Shown: positions 7,526 to 7,684 of the stretch, one piece after another
Numbering within the stretch: the stretch's first letter is position 1
How the letters are laid out: each line of letters begins with the position of its first letter
Notes under the pieces: model-generated
The model's input: the letters and a program-made list of their open reading frames with translations, nothing else
Told to the model about the DNA's origin: nothing
The model's database searches: none
NCBI GenBank assembly: GCA_905236545.1
Contig: CAJOQO010000023.1
Coordinates: 1 to 7,684, forward strand
Length of the DNA stretch: 7,684 bases
Direction: 5' to 3'
Origin: an uncultured Lachnospiraceae bacterium
GTDB taxonomy: Bacteria; Bacillota; Clostridia; Lachnospirales; Lachnospiraceae
Made by a program: the position numbers and the translations under genes

Positions 7526-7576
7526 ATTCAGCACCCCCATTGCTCAGAACACTTCGCGTTCTTCGCTGTGCTGAAT
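7526..7576 (+). terminator. Bipartite hairpin after trkH, possible terminator
   Basis: ATTCAGCAC (7526-7534) pairs perfectly with GTGCTGAAT (7568-7576). Inside it, AGAAC (7546-7550) pairs with GTTCT (7558-7562) around a small loop containing TTCG. The hairpin begins 48 bases after the trkH stop codon. It is followed by AATTATAATAAATAATT, AT-rich but without a proper T-run, so termination is plausible but not textbook. CTTCGC occurs twice within it (7552 and 7561). Confidence 0.45.
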
Positions 7577-7579
7577 AAT

Positions 7580-7585
7580 TATAAT
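7580..7585 (+). promoter_or_regulatory. Perfect -10 box ahead of the last gene
   Basis: TATAAT at 7580-7585 lies in an AT-rich stretch 45 bases before the start codon at 7631. No good -35 box is found at 16-18 bases upstream (GTTCTT or CGTTCT), and that region is occupied by the trkH-distal hairpin. If used, transcription would begin near 7592, placing the GATA repeat at the very 5' end of the mRNA. Confidence 0.4.
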
Positions 7586-7593
7586 AAATAATT

Positions 7594-7616
7594 GATAGAT
7601 AGATAGATAGATAGAT
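7594..7616 (+). repeat. GATA tetranucleotide tandem repeat, 5.75 units
   Basis: Five exact GATA units plus GAT occupy 7594-7616, directly between the candidate -10 box and the ribosome binding site of the last gene. Perfect tetranucleotide tracts are prone to slipped-strand change in copy number. Here a change would alter leader length rather than reading frame. Confidence 0.9.
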
Positions 7617-7630
7617 TACGGGGTAACAGA

Positions 7631-7684
7631 ATGGACAAGAGAGAATATCAGGAAAAACTGCAGGAGATCAACCAGCTGATTGCC
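7631..7684 (+). CDS. Start of an unrecognised gene (3' end outside window)
   Basis: ATG at 7631 opens a frame that runs off the window after 18 codons: MDKREYQEKLQEINQLIA. GGGG (7620-7623) seven bases upstream is a reasonable ribosome binding site, and the GC-rich codon use resumes exactly here after the AT-rich leader. The peptide is charged and amphipathic-helical in character, with no signal peptide. Short charged N-termini of this kind occur in tetratricopeptide-repeat proteins of Lachnospiraceae, but 18 residues do not allow a family call. Confidence 0.65.
   Translation, partial: MDKREYQEKLQEINQLIA

Noticed and set aside
7594..7616. CRISPR-like or transposon-end repeat
   Set aside because: It is a simple tetranucleotide tandem tract without spacers, inverted ends or an adjacent transposase.

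Overview
The window looks like part of a moderately high-GC member of the Firmicutes, most likely class Clostridia and perhaps Lachnospiraceae. This rests on the style of the encoded proteins (a clostridial-type class II aldolase, a YbhJ-like [4Fe-4S] hydratase, a two-RCK TrkA followed by TrkH), on AGGAGG-like ribosome binding sites and on sigma-A-type promoters. It is an inference; no taxonomic marker is present. All recognised genes lie on the + strand, and no mobile element, tRNA, rRNA or CRISPR array is visible.

Layout: (1) 1-952, the 3' part of a class II fructose-bisphosphate aldolase gene, missing only a few N-terminal codons. (2) 953-1203, a spacer with a weak terminator-like hairpin and two compact tandem hairpins. 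(3) 1204-3624, an aconitase-superfamily hydratase. (4) 3625-4585, a 961-base stretch with no protein gene. It carries a consensus-like promoter (3770-3798), a roughly 585-nt AT-richer region that folds into many nested helices with its 5' end pairing near its 3' end, and a strong intrinsic terminator (4357-4390). I read this as an independently transcribed large structured non-coding RNA, most likely of the ROOL class or a relative. (5) 4586-7477, a trkA-trkH operon for potassium uptake with its own extended -10 promoter. (6) 7478-7684, a bipartite hairpin, an AT-rich promoter-like stretch, a GATA tetranucleotide repeat, and the first 18 codons of an unrecognised gene.

The aldolase serves glycolysis. 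The hydratase probably carries out an aconitase-like dehydration/rehydration of an unknown carboxylic acid. TrkA and TrkH together form a nucleotide-gated K+ channel complex. The most interesting element is the large RNA between the hydratase and trkA: its own promoter and terminator argue that it acts in trans rather than as a leader of either neighbour.
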